Shown in pieces: positions 38,586-47,108 of a stretch of 49,571 nt of DNA (its first letter is position 1; each line of letters opens with the position of its first letter). Origin of the DNA: Erythrobacter sp. CCH5-A1 (GTDB lineage Bacteria; Pseudomonadota; Alphaproteobacteria; Sphingomonadales; Sphingomonadaceae); assembly GCF_001557115.1 (NCBI RefSeq), contig NZ_LSKQ01000272.1, positions 1-49,571 on the forward strand, written 5' to 3'. Position numbers and translations under genes: made by a program. A model generated the notes under the pieces. That model did no database searches, had not been told where the DNA came from, and saw nothing but the letters and a program-made list of their open reading frames with translations.

Positions 38586-39543
38586 GAAAGCCAGAATCGC
38601 CGTCCTCATCTCGGGCGCGGGCACCAACATGGCCGCGCTGGTCTATGCCAGCCGCATGCCGGAATGCCCCTACGAGGTGGTGCTGGTCGCCTCCAACAAC
38701 CCCGACGCGGACGGGCTGGCGCTCGCGCAGGCCGAGGGGATCGCGACCTTCGCCCTGCCCCACAAGGGCCTGGCCCGCGAAGCGCACGACGCCGCGATGG
38801 AGGCCGCAGTGCTGGAGGCGGGCGCGGACTATATCGTGCTCGCGGGCTATATGCGCATCCTCTCGGACGGGTTCGTCGAGCGTTGGGCAGGGCGGATGCT
38901 CAACATCCACCCCTCGCTGCTGCCGCTCTACAAGGGCACGGGCACCCATGCCCGCGCCATCGAAGCGGGTGACAGCCACGCAGGCACGAGCGTCCATCTG
39001 GTGACGCCCGAACTGGACTCGGGCGAAGTGCTGGCGCAGATCGCGGTGCCGATCACGCCCGAGGGCACCCCGGAGAGCCTCGCCGCCCGCGTCAAATTCG
39101 CCGAGCACCAGCTCTACCCCCGCGCGGTGGCCGACTACGTCAGCCGCTGGCGCGATCCGGCGGCCCTGCTGGCGCGGGTGCGTGCCCTCGCCCTCGCCCT
39201 CCCCGAAACCGACGAGCGCGAGAGCCACGGCAGCCCGGGCTTCCGCGTAGGCGGCGACAAGTCCGGCAAGTATTTCGCCTATTTCGCCGACCAGCACCAC
39301 GGCACGCCGCACATCGCGCTGCTGGTGCGCACTGGCGGCATGGATGAGTTGCTGAGCCTCGTGGAAAATCAGCCCGAGGTCTATTTCAAACCCGCCTATT
39401 ACGGCGCGAGCGGGTGGGTGGGGATCATCCTCAACCGTCCGGGAGTGGACTGGGACGCGGTCGGCGAATGGCTGACCCGCAGCTGGCGAAGCGCGGCACC
39501 CAAGCGGCTGACGCGGCTGATGGACGTGGCGGACGCATTCTGA
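38578..39543 (+). CDS. purN: PurN (GAR formyltransferase) fused to a YjbR/MmcQ-like domain
   Basis: A 321-aa two-domain protein. Residues 1-195 are a complete phosphoribosylglycinamide formyltransferase, the third step of purine synthesis using 10-formyl-THF, with the catalytic N109, H111 (LNIHPSLLP) and D147 (PELDSGEV). Residues about 200-321 match the MmcQ/YjbR family pattern ([42 protein letters not shown]). The start is TTG 38578, overlapping the purM stop by 8 bases. The stop overlaps the sulfotransferase start (TGATG). Ordinary PurN proteins are around 190-210 aa. Confidence 0.9.
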   Translation: MAEKARIAVLISGAGTNMAALVYASRMPECPYEVVLVASNNPDADGLALAQAEGIATFALPHKGLAREAHDAAMEAAVLEAGADYIVLAGYMRILSDGFVERWAGRMLNIHPSLLPLYKGTGTHARAIEAGDSHAGTSVHLVTPELDSGEVLAQIAVPITPEGTPESLAARVKFAEHQLYPRAVADYVSRWRDPAALLARVRALALALPETDERESHGSPGFRVGGDKSGKYFAYFADQHHGTPHIALLVRTGGMDELLSLVENQPEVYFKPAYYGASGWVGIILNRPGVDWDAVGEWLTRSWRSAAPKRLTRLMDVADAF

Positions 39544-40751
39544 TGGCCCCGCCCACCCGCGATCACCTGCTGGCCCGCGGGCCGCTGGCGGAACGAGCCA
39601 ACGCCTTCCTCGGCAAGGCGTGGGAGCGCGGGTGGTTGCCTCCGCCCGAACTCGGCCCAGATGCCTTGTGGGAGCTTGCCGCCAGGCCCTATGGCGCGCG
39701 GGCGGAGACAGTGGAGCATGGCAGTCGCAGCGAGGAGGACGTTGCCGATTTCCGCGAGCGGCTCGCCCGGCTGATCGCCAGCATCGAGACGCAAGCCGAT
39801 CTCAACCCGCTCGGCCGCGCGATGGCCTGGGGGCAGCTCGCGCGGGTGGTGAAGAACCGCCTCGCCTTCGGCGCGCTGTGGCTGGAGCGGCCCGAGCTGC
39901 TGGAGACGCCGCTCGCGCCGCCGATCATCATCATCGGCCATATGCGCAGCGGCACCACCCGCATCCACACCCTGCTCGCCGCCGATCCCGCGCACGCGCA
40001 CACCCGCTACTGCGACGCCTATCACCCCGTCCCCGCGCCGTTCGGCATGAACCGGGTGAAGGCGGCGATGGAGTTGGCGATGCTCGGGCTGCTCAACCCG
40101 TGGATGCAGGCGATCCACCCCATGGCCCCGGCTGCGGTCGAGGAGGAGCTGGCTTGGATCTCCGCCGCGCTCCACCATTCGATCTACGAATCGCAGTGGC
40201 ACATCCCGGCCTATTCGGCGTGGAGCGAGGCGCGGAACGCGGCCCCTATCTACCGAGAATTCCGGCGCATTCTCCAGACCGATGCTGCCCACCGGGGCCT
40301 CGCGGACAAGCCCCGCGTTCTAAAAGTCCCCGCCTTCGCCGAGGATTTATCGACGCTCCTCGCGCTGTTCCCTGACGCCCGCCTCGTGCTGGCGGAGCGC
40401 GAGCACGAGGCGGTGCTCAAGAGCGCGATCAGCCTTGCGGCCAACCAGATGGCGATGCAGTCGGACAGGTGCTGTCTCGAGCGGATCGAAGCCCGCTGGC
40501 GGCACAAGATCGCGCTGCGCGAGGCGCGCATGGCCGAGGCGCTGGAAGGCTGGCAGGGCCCCGTCGCGCGCGCCTGCTTCGATGCGCTGAACGCCGACTG
40601 GGAGGCGGCGATCGCGCGCATCTATTCCGATCTCGGCCTTGCGCTCACCCCGGAGGCGCGCACGGCGATGCGCAAGGTCATGGCCGCGAGCGAGGACGGC
40701 CACCACCATGCGCATGCGGCGCAGTTGGCGCGGTTTGCGGGCGCGGGGTAA
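39543..40751 (+). CDS. Sulfotransferase family protein
   Basis: A 402-aa protein with a PAPS-dependent sulfotransferase P-loop, GHMRSGTTRIH (RSGTT at 135-139), following a hydrophobic strand. An N-terminal helical region of about 120 residues precedes it. The later segment KVPAFAEDLSTLLALFPDARLV corresponds to the 3'-phosphate-binding strand/helix; the usual arginine-serine of that motif is not obvious. The acceptor is unknown. It begins within the purN stop codon (TGATG), so it is translationally coupled to the purine genes. Confidence 0.75.
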   Translation: MAPPTRDHLLARGPLAERANAFLGKAWERGWLPPPELGPDALWELAARPYGARAETVEHGSRSEEDVADFRERLARLIASIETQADLNPLGRAMAWGQLARVVKNRLAFGALWLERPELLETPLAPPIIIIGHMRSGTTRIHTLLAADPAHAHTRYCDAYHPVPAPFGMNRVKAAMELAMLGLLNPWMQAIHPMAPAAVEEELAWISAALHHSIYESQWHIPAYSAWSEARNAAPIYREFRRILQTDAAHRGLADKPRVLKVPAFAEDLSTLLALFPDARLVLAEREHEAVLKSAISLAANQMAMQSDRCCLERIEARWRHKIALREARMAEALEGWQGPVARACFDALNADWEAAIARIYSDLGLALTPEARTAMRKVMAASEDGHHHAHAAQLARFAGAG

Positions 40752-40819
40752 ATCGGCTCTTTAACTTATCTCCGCAATTTCTTACTGAAATCGCCTCGAC
40801 TTGTTGTGGGGGAGACAAA

Positions 40820-41236
40820 ATGACGACGCAAAACGAATTCGCCGGAGAAGAGGCCGAGTACGACGAACTCGAAGGAGAGGCCTGCACTATCGACGAAGAT
40901 GTCGATATGTCCGAAGATGCGGTCGTGATCGAGGGAAGTGCTGCTGCTGCGGAAGCGGCATCGGTGAGCGAAAGGGTTCAGGCCAATATCGCTGGCCAAA
41001 TTCCGTCATGGAGGGGTGTCAGGAGTTGTAACAGCGCGGAGCGTGCGCACGCCGCTGCCCGTCCGGTTGCTCAAGCCTGGGTCAACGCCACGATCGCGGC
41101 CAATCCGGGCAGACCGGTGCTTGCATCGGCTTACTACGGACAGTGGAGATATCGCAACGAGACGACAGGTTCGGGCCGGCGCAAGTGCAAGGGCCAGTGG
41201 ACCGAATGCATCGTCTATGTCGATTTTGGCGACTGA
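40820..41236 (+). CDS. Orphan 138-aa protein with acidic N-terminus
   Basis: I do not recognise this protein. The first 50 residues are strongly acidic and alanine-rich (EFAGEEAEYDELEGEACTID, DEDVDMSEDAVVIEGSAAAA) and look disordered or leader-like. The rest is a compact basic/aromatic part (IPSWRGVRSCNSAERAH, ASAYYGQWRYRNETTG, RRKCKGQWTECIVYVDFGD) with three cysteines. ATG 40820 has a strong GGGGGAGA site. DNA here is clearly richer in A/T than the neighbouring genes, suggesting transfer. A bidirectional terminator follows. A RiPP-type precursor, a secreted effector or a phage-derived gene are all possible and none is shown. Confidence 0.65.
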   Translation: MTTQNEFAGEEAEYDELEGEACTIDEDVDMSEDAVVIEGSAAAAEAASVSERVQANIAGQIPSWRGVRSCNSAERAHAAARPVAQAWVNATIAANPGRPVLASAYYGQWRYRNETTGSGRRKCKGQWTECIVYVDFGD

Positions 41237-41248
41237 CCACGGCACACG

Positions 41249-41283
41249 AAAAGGGCCGCCCCCGCCGGGAGCGGCCCTTTTCT
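41249..41283. terminator. Bidirectional terminator between the orphan gene and ndk
   Basis: The arms AAAAGGGCCGC and GCGGCCCTTTT enclose an 11-nt loop. The T-run on one strand and A-run on the other serve both convergent genes. Confidence 0.9.
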
Positions 41284-41301
41284 TGACTCGGCCGATAGAA
41301 A

Positions 41302-41724
41302 TCAGCCGACGATTTCTTCCGGCTTGAAGAAGAACGCGATTTCGATCGCGGCGTTTTCTTCGCTGTCCGAACCGTGGACGGTGTTCTCGCCGATCGACAG
41401 CGCCAGTTCCTTGCGGATCGTGCCGGGTTCGGCGTTCTCGGGGTTGGTCGCGCCCATGATGTCGCGGTTGCGGGTCACGGCGTCCTCACCCTCGAGCACC
41501 TGCACGACCACCGGCTCGCTCATCATGAATTCGACGAGTTCACCGAAGAAGGGGCGCTCCTTGTGGACGGCGTAGAAGCCTTCGGCCTGCTCGCGGGTCA
41601 TGTGGATGCGCTTCGAAGCGACGACGCGCAGGCCGGCTTCCTCGAGCATCTTGGTGACCGCACCGGTGAGGTTGCGGCGGGTGGCGTCGGGCTTGATGAT
41701 CGAGAAAGTGCGGGTGACCGCCAT
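41302..41724 (-). CDS. ndk: Nucleoside diphosphate kinase
   Basis: A 140-aa NDK that balances nucleoside triphosphate pools by a phosphohistidine intermediate. The active-site H117 is in NTVHGSDS. The N-terminal [13 protein letters not shown] at 16-18, and FFGELVEFM are canonical. The start is ATG 41724; the extra 26 codons upstream in frame are unsupported. It converges on the orphan gene with a shared terminator. Confidence 0.97.
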   Translation of the reverse strand: MAVTRTFSIIKPDATRRNLTGAVTKMLEEAGLRVVASKRIHMTREQAEGFYAVHKERPFFGELVEFMMSEPVVVQVLEGEDAVTRNRDIMGATNPENAEPGTIRKELALSIGENTVHGSDSEENAAIEIAFFFKPEEIVG

Positions 41725-41862
41725 GGGTATGCTCCTGTAAACGTTTTTTCGTTGTGGGGGATCTTTGGCCGCGCCCCTAGTTGCTGCGCTGCAAAATGGC
41801 AAGCGTGCGCGCGCGCCGATGTGCGACGCGCAGGCGTGAGCCGAAACGGCGCCGAGGCGGGC

Positions 41863-42390
41863 TCAGCCGGCCTTCTTGGTGGCGATGATGATCTGGCCGG
41901 TGGTGACCTTCCCGCCCCCGTCCTGACCCTCGCCCGGACTGGCGGTGACCGACACGGTCGCGCTGTCCGACTTGCGCTCGCCGGCGACCATCTGGGTGCC
42001 GTTGGTGTTCATCTCGAGCTGGATGTCGAAGCCGGCGGCCTTGGCGGCATCGCGGTAATGGGCGACAACCTCGTCGGCAGGGGCGGCGGATTCGAAGGTG
42101 ATCATCGTCCCCTGCCCGTCGGGCTGGCTGACCACCGCATTGTTGATGACCTTGGTCCCGGGAAACAAGGTGAACCCGGCGGGCAGGCTGACCGGCACGT
42201 CCGCGCCGGCGCGCAGGGTCGCCTCGCCATCCTTGCCGGTGATCGTCATGCTGGTCTCGCCGGTTTCCTTGTCGACGGTGTATTCGGCGTTCTTGCCGTC
42301 CGCGGTTTCGAACTCGCCCGAGGTTTCCGATCCGCACGCCGCCAGCATCAGCGCCGCGCCGCCTGCCATCAGGATTGCTGCCTGCTTCAT
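41863..42390 (-). CDS. Hypothetical lipoprotein (175 aa)
   Basis: A predicted lipoprotein with a signal peptide MKQAAILMAGGAALMLAAC and lipobox LAAC (acylated C19). The mature domain is rich in threonine, glycine and acidic residues, with beta-type stretches (TSMTITGKDGEATLRAG, VSLPAGFTLFPGTKVIN, VVAHYRDAAKAAGFDIQLEM). I cannot place it in a named family. ATG 42390 is chosen because the signal peptide starts there. A membrane-facing binding or structural role is a guess only. Confidence 0.72.
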   Translation of the reverse strand: MKQAAILMAGGAALMLAACGSETSGEFETADGKNAEYTVDKETGETSMTITGKDGEATLRAGADVPVSLPAGFTLFPGTKVINNAVVSQPDGQGTMITFESAAPADEVVAHYRDAAKAAGFDIQLEMNTNGTQMVAGERKSDSATVSVTASPGEGQDGGGKVTTGQIIIATKKAG

Positions 42391-42454
42391 CGCCTTGTCC
42401 CCCCTCGCCATCACGAGCGGAAACATCACCTATCGCGAGGGCGGACGCAAGCCC

Positions 42455-42889
42455 TCAGCCCTTCTTGACCCAGCGACCGTTCTCCTGCGCGAAATAGGCG
42501 CGCTCCAGCCCTTCGCGCCCGTCGACCGCGCGCCACGCCTGCCGCGCTGCCGGGGCAAGATCGGGGGGGAAGAGCAGGAAGACGCGCGCAAAGCCCTCGG
42601 TCTCGCGGAAGGTGCCGTCGGCGAGGATCACGTGGGTCGCGCCGTTGGCGGCGGCAGGTTCGGCCGCGAGCAGGATCGGCTGGCGATCGGCGCCGGGGGC
42701 ATCGGCCTCGCCGTTCGCCAGAAAACTCTCCGGCCCCGCCTGCCACAAGGCATTCGAAATGGCTGCGCGCTGCCCGGCATCGGCGGCGACCACCAGCACC
42801 CGCTCGCCCTCGCCCAGCGCGCGGCGGGCGATGAGCGCGACGACCTTCTCGACCGGATCGTCGGTGACCTGCCAGAAATCGAGTTTCAT
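42455..42889 (-). CDS. holC: DNA polymerase III subunit chi
   Basis: A 144-aa HolC-type protein, the chi subunit that links the clamp loader to single-stranded DNA-binding protein. It starts [20 protein letters not shown] and continues with [20 protein letters not shown], matching the Rossmann-like chi fold; the C-terminus has a tryptophan (GRWVKKG). It lies downstream of pepA with the 46-aa DUF2256 gene between, and its ATG overlaps the DUF2256 stop. The pepA-holC order is conserved in many proteobacteria. Confidence 0.88.
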   Translation of the reverse strand: MKLDFWQVTDDPVEKVVALIARRALGEGERVLVVAADAGQRAAISNALWQAGPESFLANGEADAPGADRQPILLAAEPAAANGATHVILADGTFRETEGFARVFLLFPPDLAPAARQAWRAVDGREGLERAYFAQENGRWVKKG

Positions 42890-43026
42890 GATGCTGGCTT
42901 CGTCCTGCGGCAGCGGTCGGAACAATATTTCACATTGTCCCAGTCCCGCTCCCACTTCTTGCGCCACGCGAAGGGCAGCCCGCAGGCGAGGCAGGTTTTC
43001 GTGGGTAAATCCGACTTTTTCCGCAT
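42886..43026 (-). CDS. 46-aa DUF2256 zinc-ribbon-like protein
   Basis: A very small gene between pepA and holC. The protein [20 protein letters not shown], continuing to residue 46, has two cysteine pairs, C12-x-x-C15 and C35-x-x-x-C39, with [19 protein letters not shown] between and around them, which is the DUF2256 pattern. Its TGA (42888-42886) overlaps the holC ATG (42889-42887), so it is translated in the same operon. The start is ATG 43026; a GGGGGAG site lies rather far (16 nt) upstream. Zinc binding is inferred; function is unknown. Confidence 0.85.
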   Translation of the reverse strand: MRKKSDLPTKTCLACGLPFAWRKKWERDWDNVKYCSDRCRRTKPAS

Positions 43027-43050
43027 CTTGGGGATGGGAAGTCTCCCCCC

Positions 43051-44511
43051 TTAGCCCTCGACCACATCCCGCACGAACTGGTCGAGCAGGCGCACGCCGT
43101 AGCCCGTGGCACCCTTCTCCCAGGTGTGGCCGGGCTTCTGCGACCAGACCATCCCGGCGATATCGAGGTGCGCCCAGGGGGTGCCGTCCTTGATGAATCG
43201 CTGGAGAAACTGCGCGGCGGTGATCGAACCGGCCTCGCGCGGGCCGACATTCTTGATGTCGGCGATCGGCGAGTCGATCAGCTTGTCGTAATTGGGGCCG
43301 AGCGGCATCCGCCACAGCTTGTCGCCGCTCGCAAGACCCGCGGCCGAAAGCTGCGCGGCGAGCGTGTCGTCATTGGCGAACATCCCGCCATATTCGTTGC
43401 CGAGGCTGATGATCATCGCGCCGGTGAGCGTGGCGAGGTCGACGATGCGGGCGGGCGCATACTGCTCCTGCGCCCAGTGGAGCGCATCGCACAGCACCAG
43501 CCGGCCTTCCGCGTCGGTGTTGAGCACCTCGACCGTCTGGCCGCTCATGGTGGTGACGACATCGCCCGGGCGCTGGGCAGCGGCGTCAGGCATGTTCTCG
43601 ACGAGGCCCATGACGCCGATCACGTTCGCCTTGGCCTTGCGCGTGGCGAGCGCCAGCATCGCGCCCGCGACGGCCCCTGCCCCGCCCATGTCCCACTTCA
43701 TGTCCTCCATCCCCGGCGGCGGCTTCAGCGAGATGCCGCCGGTATCGAAGGTGACGCCCTTGCCTACGAAGACCGTCGGCTTCTCGCCCGCCGCCCCGCC
43801 GTTCCAGCGGATCGCGAGCAACTGCGATTCGCGTGCCGAGCCCTGCCCGACGCCGATCAGCGCGCCCATGCCGAGCGCCTTCATTTCCGCCTCGCCGAGC
43901 ACGGTGATCTCGACCCCCGTGCCTGCGAAAGCCTCGCGGCAGGCGGCGACGAAGGTTTCGGGGTAGATGATGTTGGCCGGCTCGGTAACGAGGCCGCGGG
44001 TGAACTCCACCCCCTTGGCGAGCGCTGCCTCGCGCTCCCATGCGGCAGCCGTACCCTCGGGCGCGTTCACGACGTGGACAGCGGCCAGCGAGGGGCGCTT
44101 GTCGGCGGGAAGGCGGGTGCGGTAGGCGTCATGCCGCCAGGCGCGCAGGCGCAGCGCGAGCAGCACGGCGGCGGCATCCTCGGCTGAGAGCCCCGCCCCG
44201 CCAAGGTCGAGCACCATCGCGGTCTCGCCCGAGACGAGATACTTGGCGGTCAGCGCCGCGCCGGCGCGCTCGCAATGGTGGCGGCGGTCGGCCGACCCGG
44301 GCTCGCCCAACCCCGCGAAAGCGATGCGCTTCACCCCGCCATCGACGCTGGCAAAGCCCTCGAACACCTGGCCCGCGCGGCCCGAGAAGCGGCTCGCGGC
44401 CGCGCCCTCGACCAGCGCGGCATCGAGTCCGGCCAGCGCCTGCCCCTGATTCACCACCCGCGCATGCAGGCGGATGTCGGCGGGCGGGGCGGCGGTGAGA
44501 TGGATCTGCAT
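43051..44511 (-). CDS. pepA: Leucyl aminopeptidase (M17)
   Basis: A 486-aa M17 metallopeptidase that removes N-terminal residues from peptides; E. coli PepA also binds DNA. The dinuclear metal and catalytic residues are present: K251 and D256 (VGKGVTFDTGG), K263, D274, then D333, E335 and R337 in NTDAEGRL. The N-terminal domain (1-150) is the usual macrodomain-like half. The start is ATG 44511; the open frame runs 99 codons further but is antisense to lptD. It is divergent from lptD across 124 bp and upstream of DUF2256-holC. Confidence 0.96.
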   Translation of the reverse strand: MQIHLTAAPPADIRLHARVVNQGQALAGLDAALVEGAAASRFSGRAGQVFEGFASVDGGVKRIAFAGLGEPGSADRRHHCERAGAALTAKYLVSGETAMVLDLGGAGLSAEDAAAVLLALRLRAWRHDAYRTRLPADKRPSLAAVHVVNAPEGTAAAWEREAALAKGVEFTRGLVTEPANIIYPETFVAACREAFAGTGVEITVLGEAEMKALGMGALIGVGQGSARESQLLAIRWNGGAAGEKPTVFVGKGVTFDTGGISLKPPPGMEDMKWDMGGAGAVAGAMLALATRKAKANVIGVMGLVENMPDAAAQRPGDVVTTMSGQTVEVLNTDAEGRLVLCDALHWAQEQYAPARIVDLATLTGAMIISLGNEYGGMFANDDTLAAQLSAAGLASGDKLWRMPLGPNYDKLIDSPIADIKNVGPREAGSITAAQFLQRFIKDGTPWAHLDIAGMVWSQKPGHTWEKGATGYGVRLLDQFVRDVVEG

Positions 44512-44635
44512 GGGTACTCCGAAAGACACGGGACGCGGGGAAATGTCGGGGCGCCCCGAGGCTGCGGCAGGCCGCGCGCAGAGGGGGGCGCAATGGCGAT
44601 TGCGATTAAGCGCGAGCGGTGCAATAGGCAAGGCC

Positions 44636-46921
44636 ATGTCGGGAGGCTTGCAAGACGCACCGCGCGTGGCCGCGCGCCATGCCCCGCGCTTCCCGGCGCG
44701 CGGGTCGGTGTCGCGCATCGCGCTCGGGCTGGCCCTCGCCGTCGTGGCCGCGCCGCTCGCCGCGCAGGAAGCCCCTCCCTCGACAGCAACCGCACCCTCT
44801 GCCAGCACCGAAGCCCCCCGCCAGATCGACTTCGAGGCGCGGGAACTCAGCTACAACGACCAGACCGACACCGTCACCGCGCGCGGCGATGTGATCCTGC
44901 GCTCGGAAGACCGCTCGGTGCGCGCCGACGAAGTCGTGTGGGACCGCAATTCGGGCAAGATCATCGCCACCGGCAACATCCGGCTGGTGGACGAGGCCGG
45001 CAACCAGCTGTTCACCGATCAGGTCGAGCTCACCGAGGAATTCGATACCGGCGCGATGAGCGAGCTCCTCATCGCCCTGCGCGCCGGGGGCCGCCTCGCG
45101 GCGCGCTCGGCGACGCGCGGGGAAAACGGCGTCGCGGTGCTGACCGATGCCGCCTACACCGCCTGCGCGGTGACCGATGCGGAGGGCTGCCCGAAGAACC
45201 CCAGCTGGCGCATCACCGCGCGCCGCGTGATCTATGACCAGAAGGCGAGCCGGGTGCGCTTCGAGGGCGCCATGCTTGAGCTGTTCGGCCAGCCGCTCCT
45301 GCCCATGCCGGGCCTTGCGGTACGAACTGACGGCAAGTCCGAAAGCGGTTTTCTGGTGCCCGATGTCCGCCTGACGCAGGTCAACGGGCTCGAGCTTTCG
45401 GGCGAATATTACTGGCGCATGGCCGACAATGCCGATCTGACGCTGGGCGCCTATGTCTTCTCCAACACCGCCCCGATGGCGAGCGCCAAGTGGCGGCACC
45501 TCACCGAAAAGGGGGCCTATCAGGTCACCGGCTACGCCACCTTCTCCGACCGCGCCACGGACTTCACCGGCGGGCAGTCCTTACGCAACGACCCGCGCGG
45601 ATACCTCGACACGAACGGCCGCTTCCAGTTCTCGCCCGACTGGAGCCTGACCGGATCGATCCGCCTCGCCAGCGACCGCACCTTCCTCAGGCGCTACGAC
45701 ATCAGCCGCGACGACCGGCTGCGCTCGACCATCAATCTCGAGCGGATCACCGACAATTCCTATTTCTCGATCGCCGGCTGGGCGACCCAGACGCTGCGGC
45801 TGAACGCCGATCAGGGGCAGGTCCCGCTGGCACTGCCCGCGATCGATTACCGCCAGAAGATCGCCGATCCGGTGCTGGGCGGCAATCTGATGTTCCAGGC
45901 GAACTCCCTCGCGCTGCTGCGCAACGAGGGGCAGGACACCCAGCGGGCCTTCGCGGGCGCGCAGTGGGATCTCAAGCGCCTCACCGGCCTCGGCCAGGTC
46001 GTGACCTTCACGGCGCTGGTGCGGGGCGATGTGTACAACACCAACAATTCGCTCGCCACCACGACCCTCGCCTATCGCGGGACCGAAGGCTGGACCACGC
46101 GCGGGATCGCCACTGCCGCCATCGACATCGAATGGCCCTTCGTGGGCGAGGCTTTCGGCGGCACGCAGGTCTTCAAGCCGCGCCTGCAGCTCGTCGCCAG
46201 CCCCCGCATTCGCAACCTCGCCGTTCCCAACGAGGACGCGCGCGCGATCGATCTCGAGGATTCGAACCTCTTCGCCCTCAATCGCTTCCCCGGCTATGAC
46301 CGGGTGGAAGACGGCACCCGCGTCACCTGGGGCGTCGACTGGGAGCTTCAGCGCCCCGGCTGGCGGATCAAGACCACCATCGGCCAGTCCTTCCGGGTGG
46401 AAGCGCCGCGCGACGGCCTGTTCCCCGAGGGCACGGGCCTGTCGGAGCGCGTCACCGATTTCGTCGGCCGCACCGAGGTGCGGTTCCGCAATCTCGTGCA
46501 GTTTACCCACCGCTTCCGGCTCGACAAGGACAACCTCGCGATCCGCCGCAATGAAGTCGACGCGACCATCGGCTCGCGCCGGACCTATGTCGAGGTCGGC
46601 TATCTGCGCCTGAACCGCGACATCGCCACCGTGGAAGACCTGCGCGACCGCGAGGAGCTGCGCGCCGCCGCGCGCGTGGCGATCGGGCGCAGGTGGTCGG
46701 TGTTCGGCTCGGGGGTGTTCAACCTCACCGACCGCGACGAGGACCCGGTGTTCCAGCCCGACGGTTTCCAGCCGATCCGCACCCGGCTGGGGGTCGCCTA
46801 TGCGGACGACTGCATCGAATTCGGCGCGACCTGGCGGCGCGACTTCATCGACGCGGGCGATGCGCGGCGCGGCAATGCCTTCCAGCTGTTCTTCGCCCTT
46901 CGGAACCTGGGTTTCCGCTGA
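44636..46921 (+). CDS. lptD: LPS-assembly protein LptD
   Basis: A 761-aa outer-membrane beta-barrel that places lipopolysaccharide in the outer leaflet with LptE. The signal peptide ends near residue 43 (VVAAPLAAQ). A periplasmic LptA-like jellyroll follows (IDFEARELSYNDQTDTVTAR, GDVILRSEDRSVRADEVVWD), then a long barrel region (LTGSIRLASDRTFLRRYDIS and similar). Cysteines near 180 and 720 may form the structural disulfides. ATG 44636 is used. lptD-surA-pdxA is a conserved cluster; SurA is needed for LptD folding. Confidence 0.95.
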   Translation: MSGGLQDAPRVAARHAPRFPARGSVSRIALGLALAVVAAPLAAQEAPPSTATAPSASTEAPRQIDFEARELSYNDQTDTVTARGDVILRSEDRSVRADEVVWDRNSGKIIATGNIRLVDEAGNQLFTDQVELTEEFDTGAMSELLIALRAGGRLAARSATRGENGVAVLTDAAYTACAVTDAEGCPKNPSWRITARRVIYDQKASRVRFEGAMLELFGQPLLPMPGLAVRTDGKSESGFLVPDVRLTQVNGLELSGEYYWRMADNADLTLGAYVFSNTAPMASAKWRHLTEKGAYQVTGYATFSDRATDFTGGQSLRNDPRGYLDTNGRFQFSPDWSLTGSIRLASDRTFLRRYDISRDDRLRSTINLERITDNSYFSIAGWATQTLRLNADQGQVPLALPAIDYRQKIADPVLGGNLMFQANSLALLRNEGQDTQRAFAGAQWDLKRLTGLGQVVTFTALVRGDVYNTNNSLATTTLAYRGTEGWTTRGIATAAIDIEWPFVGEAFGGTQVFKPRLQLVASPRIRNLAVPNEDARAIDLEDSNLFALNRFPGYDRVEDGTRVTWGVDWELQRPGWRIKTTIGQSFRVEAPRDGLFPEGTGLSERVTDFVGRTEVRFRNLVQFTHRFRLDKDNLAIRRNEVDATIGSRRTYVEVGYLRLNRDIATVEDLRDREELRAAARVAIGRRWSVFGSGVFNLTDRDEDPVFQPDGFQPIRTRLGVAYADDCIEFGATWRRDFIDAGDARRGNAFQLFFALRNLGFR

Positions 46922-47054
46922 CCCCCGATCAGACGCCTGCAAGATTTGGCAGGGCGCGCAAATGGCGTTAAGGAGCGCGGCGGCAGGCTGGCTGCGCTCA
47001 CCGGGATCGGGCACGGACTCAGCTTCCATTCAGCCGGTGCAGGGCATCGGCGCA

Positions 47055-47082
47055 GCACCGGGTGCGATCCGCACCCGGGTGC
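47055..47082. other. Hairpin in the surA leader
   Basis: The arms GCACCGGGTGCG (47055-47066) and CGCACCCGGGTGC (47070-47082) pair with one bulged base around a 3-nt loop. It lies 26 bp before the surA start in the 187-bp gap after lptD. There is no T-run, so it is more likely a leader structure than a terminator. Confidence 0.5.
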
Positions 47083-47108
47083 ATTAGCCATAAGGCGGGA
47101 TTGAACGA

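Noticed and set aside
45581..47029. A 482-codon minus-strand frame over lptD
   Set aside because: It spans the lptD end and intergenic DNA with no recognisable motif; antisense shadow.
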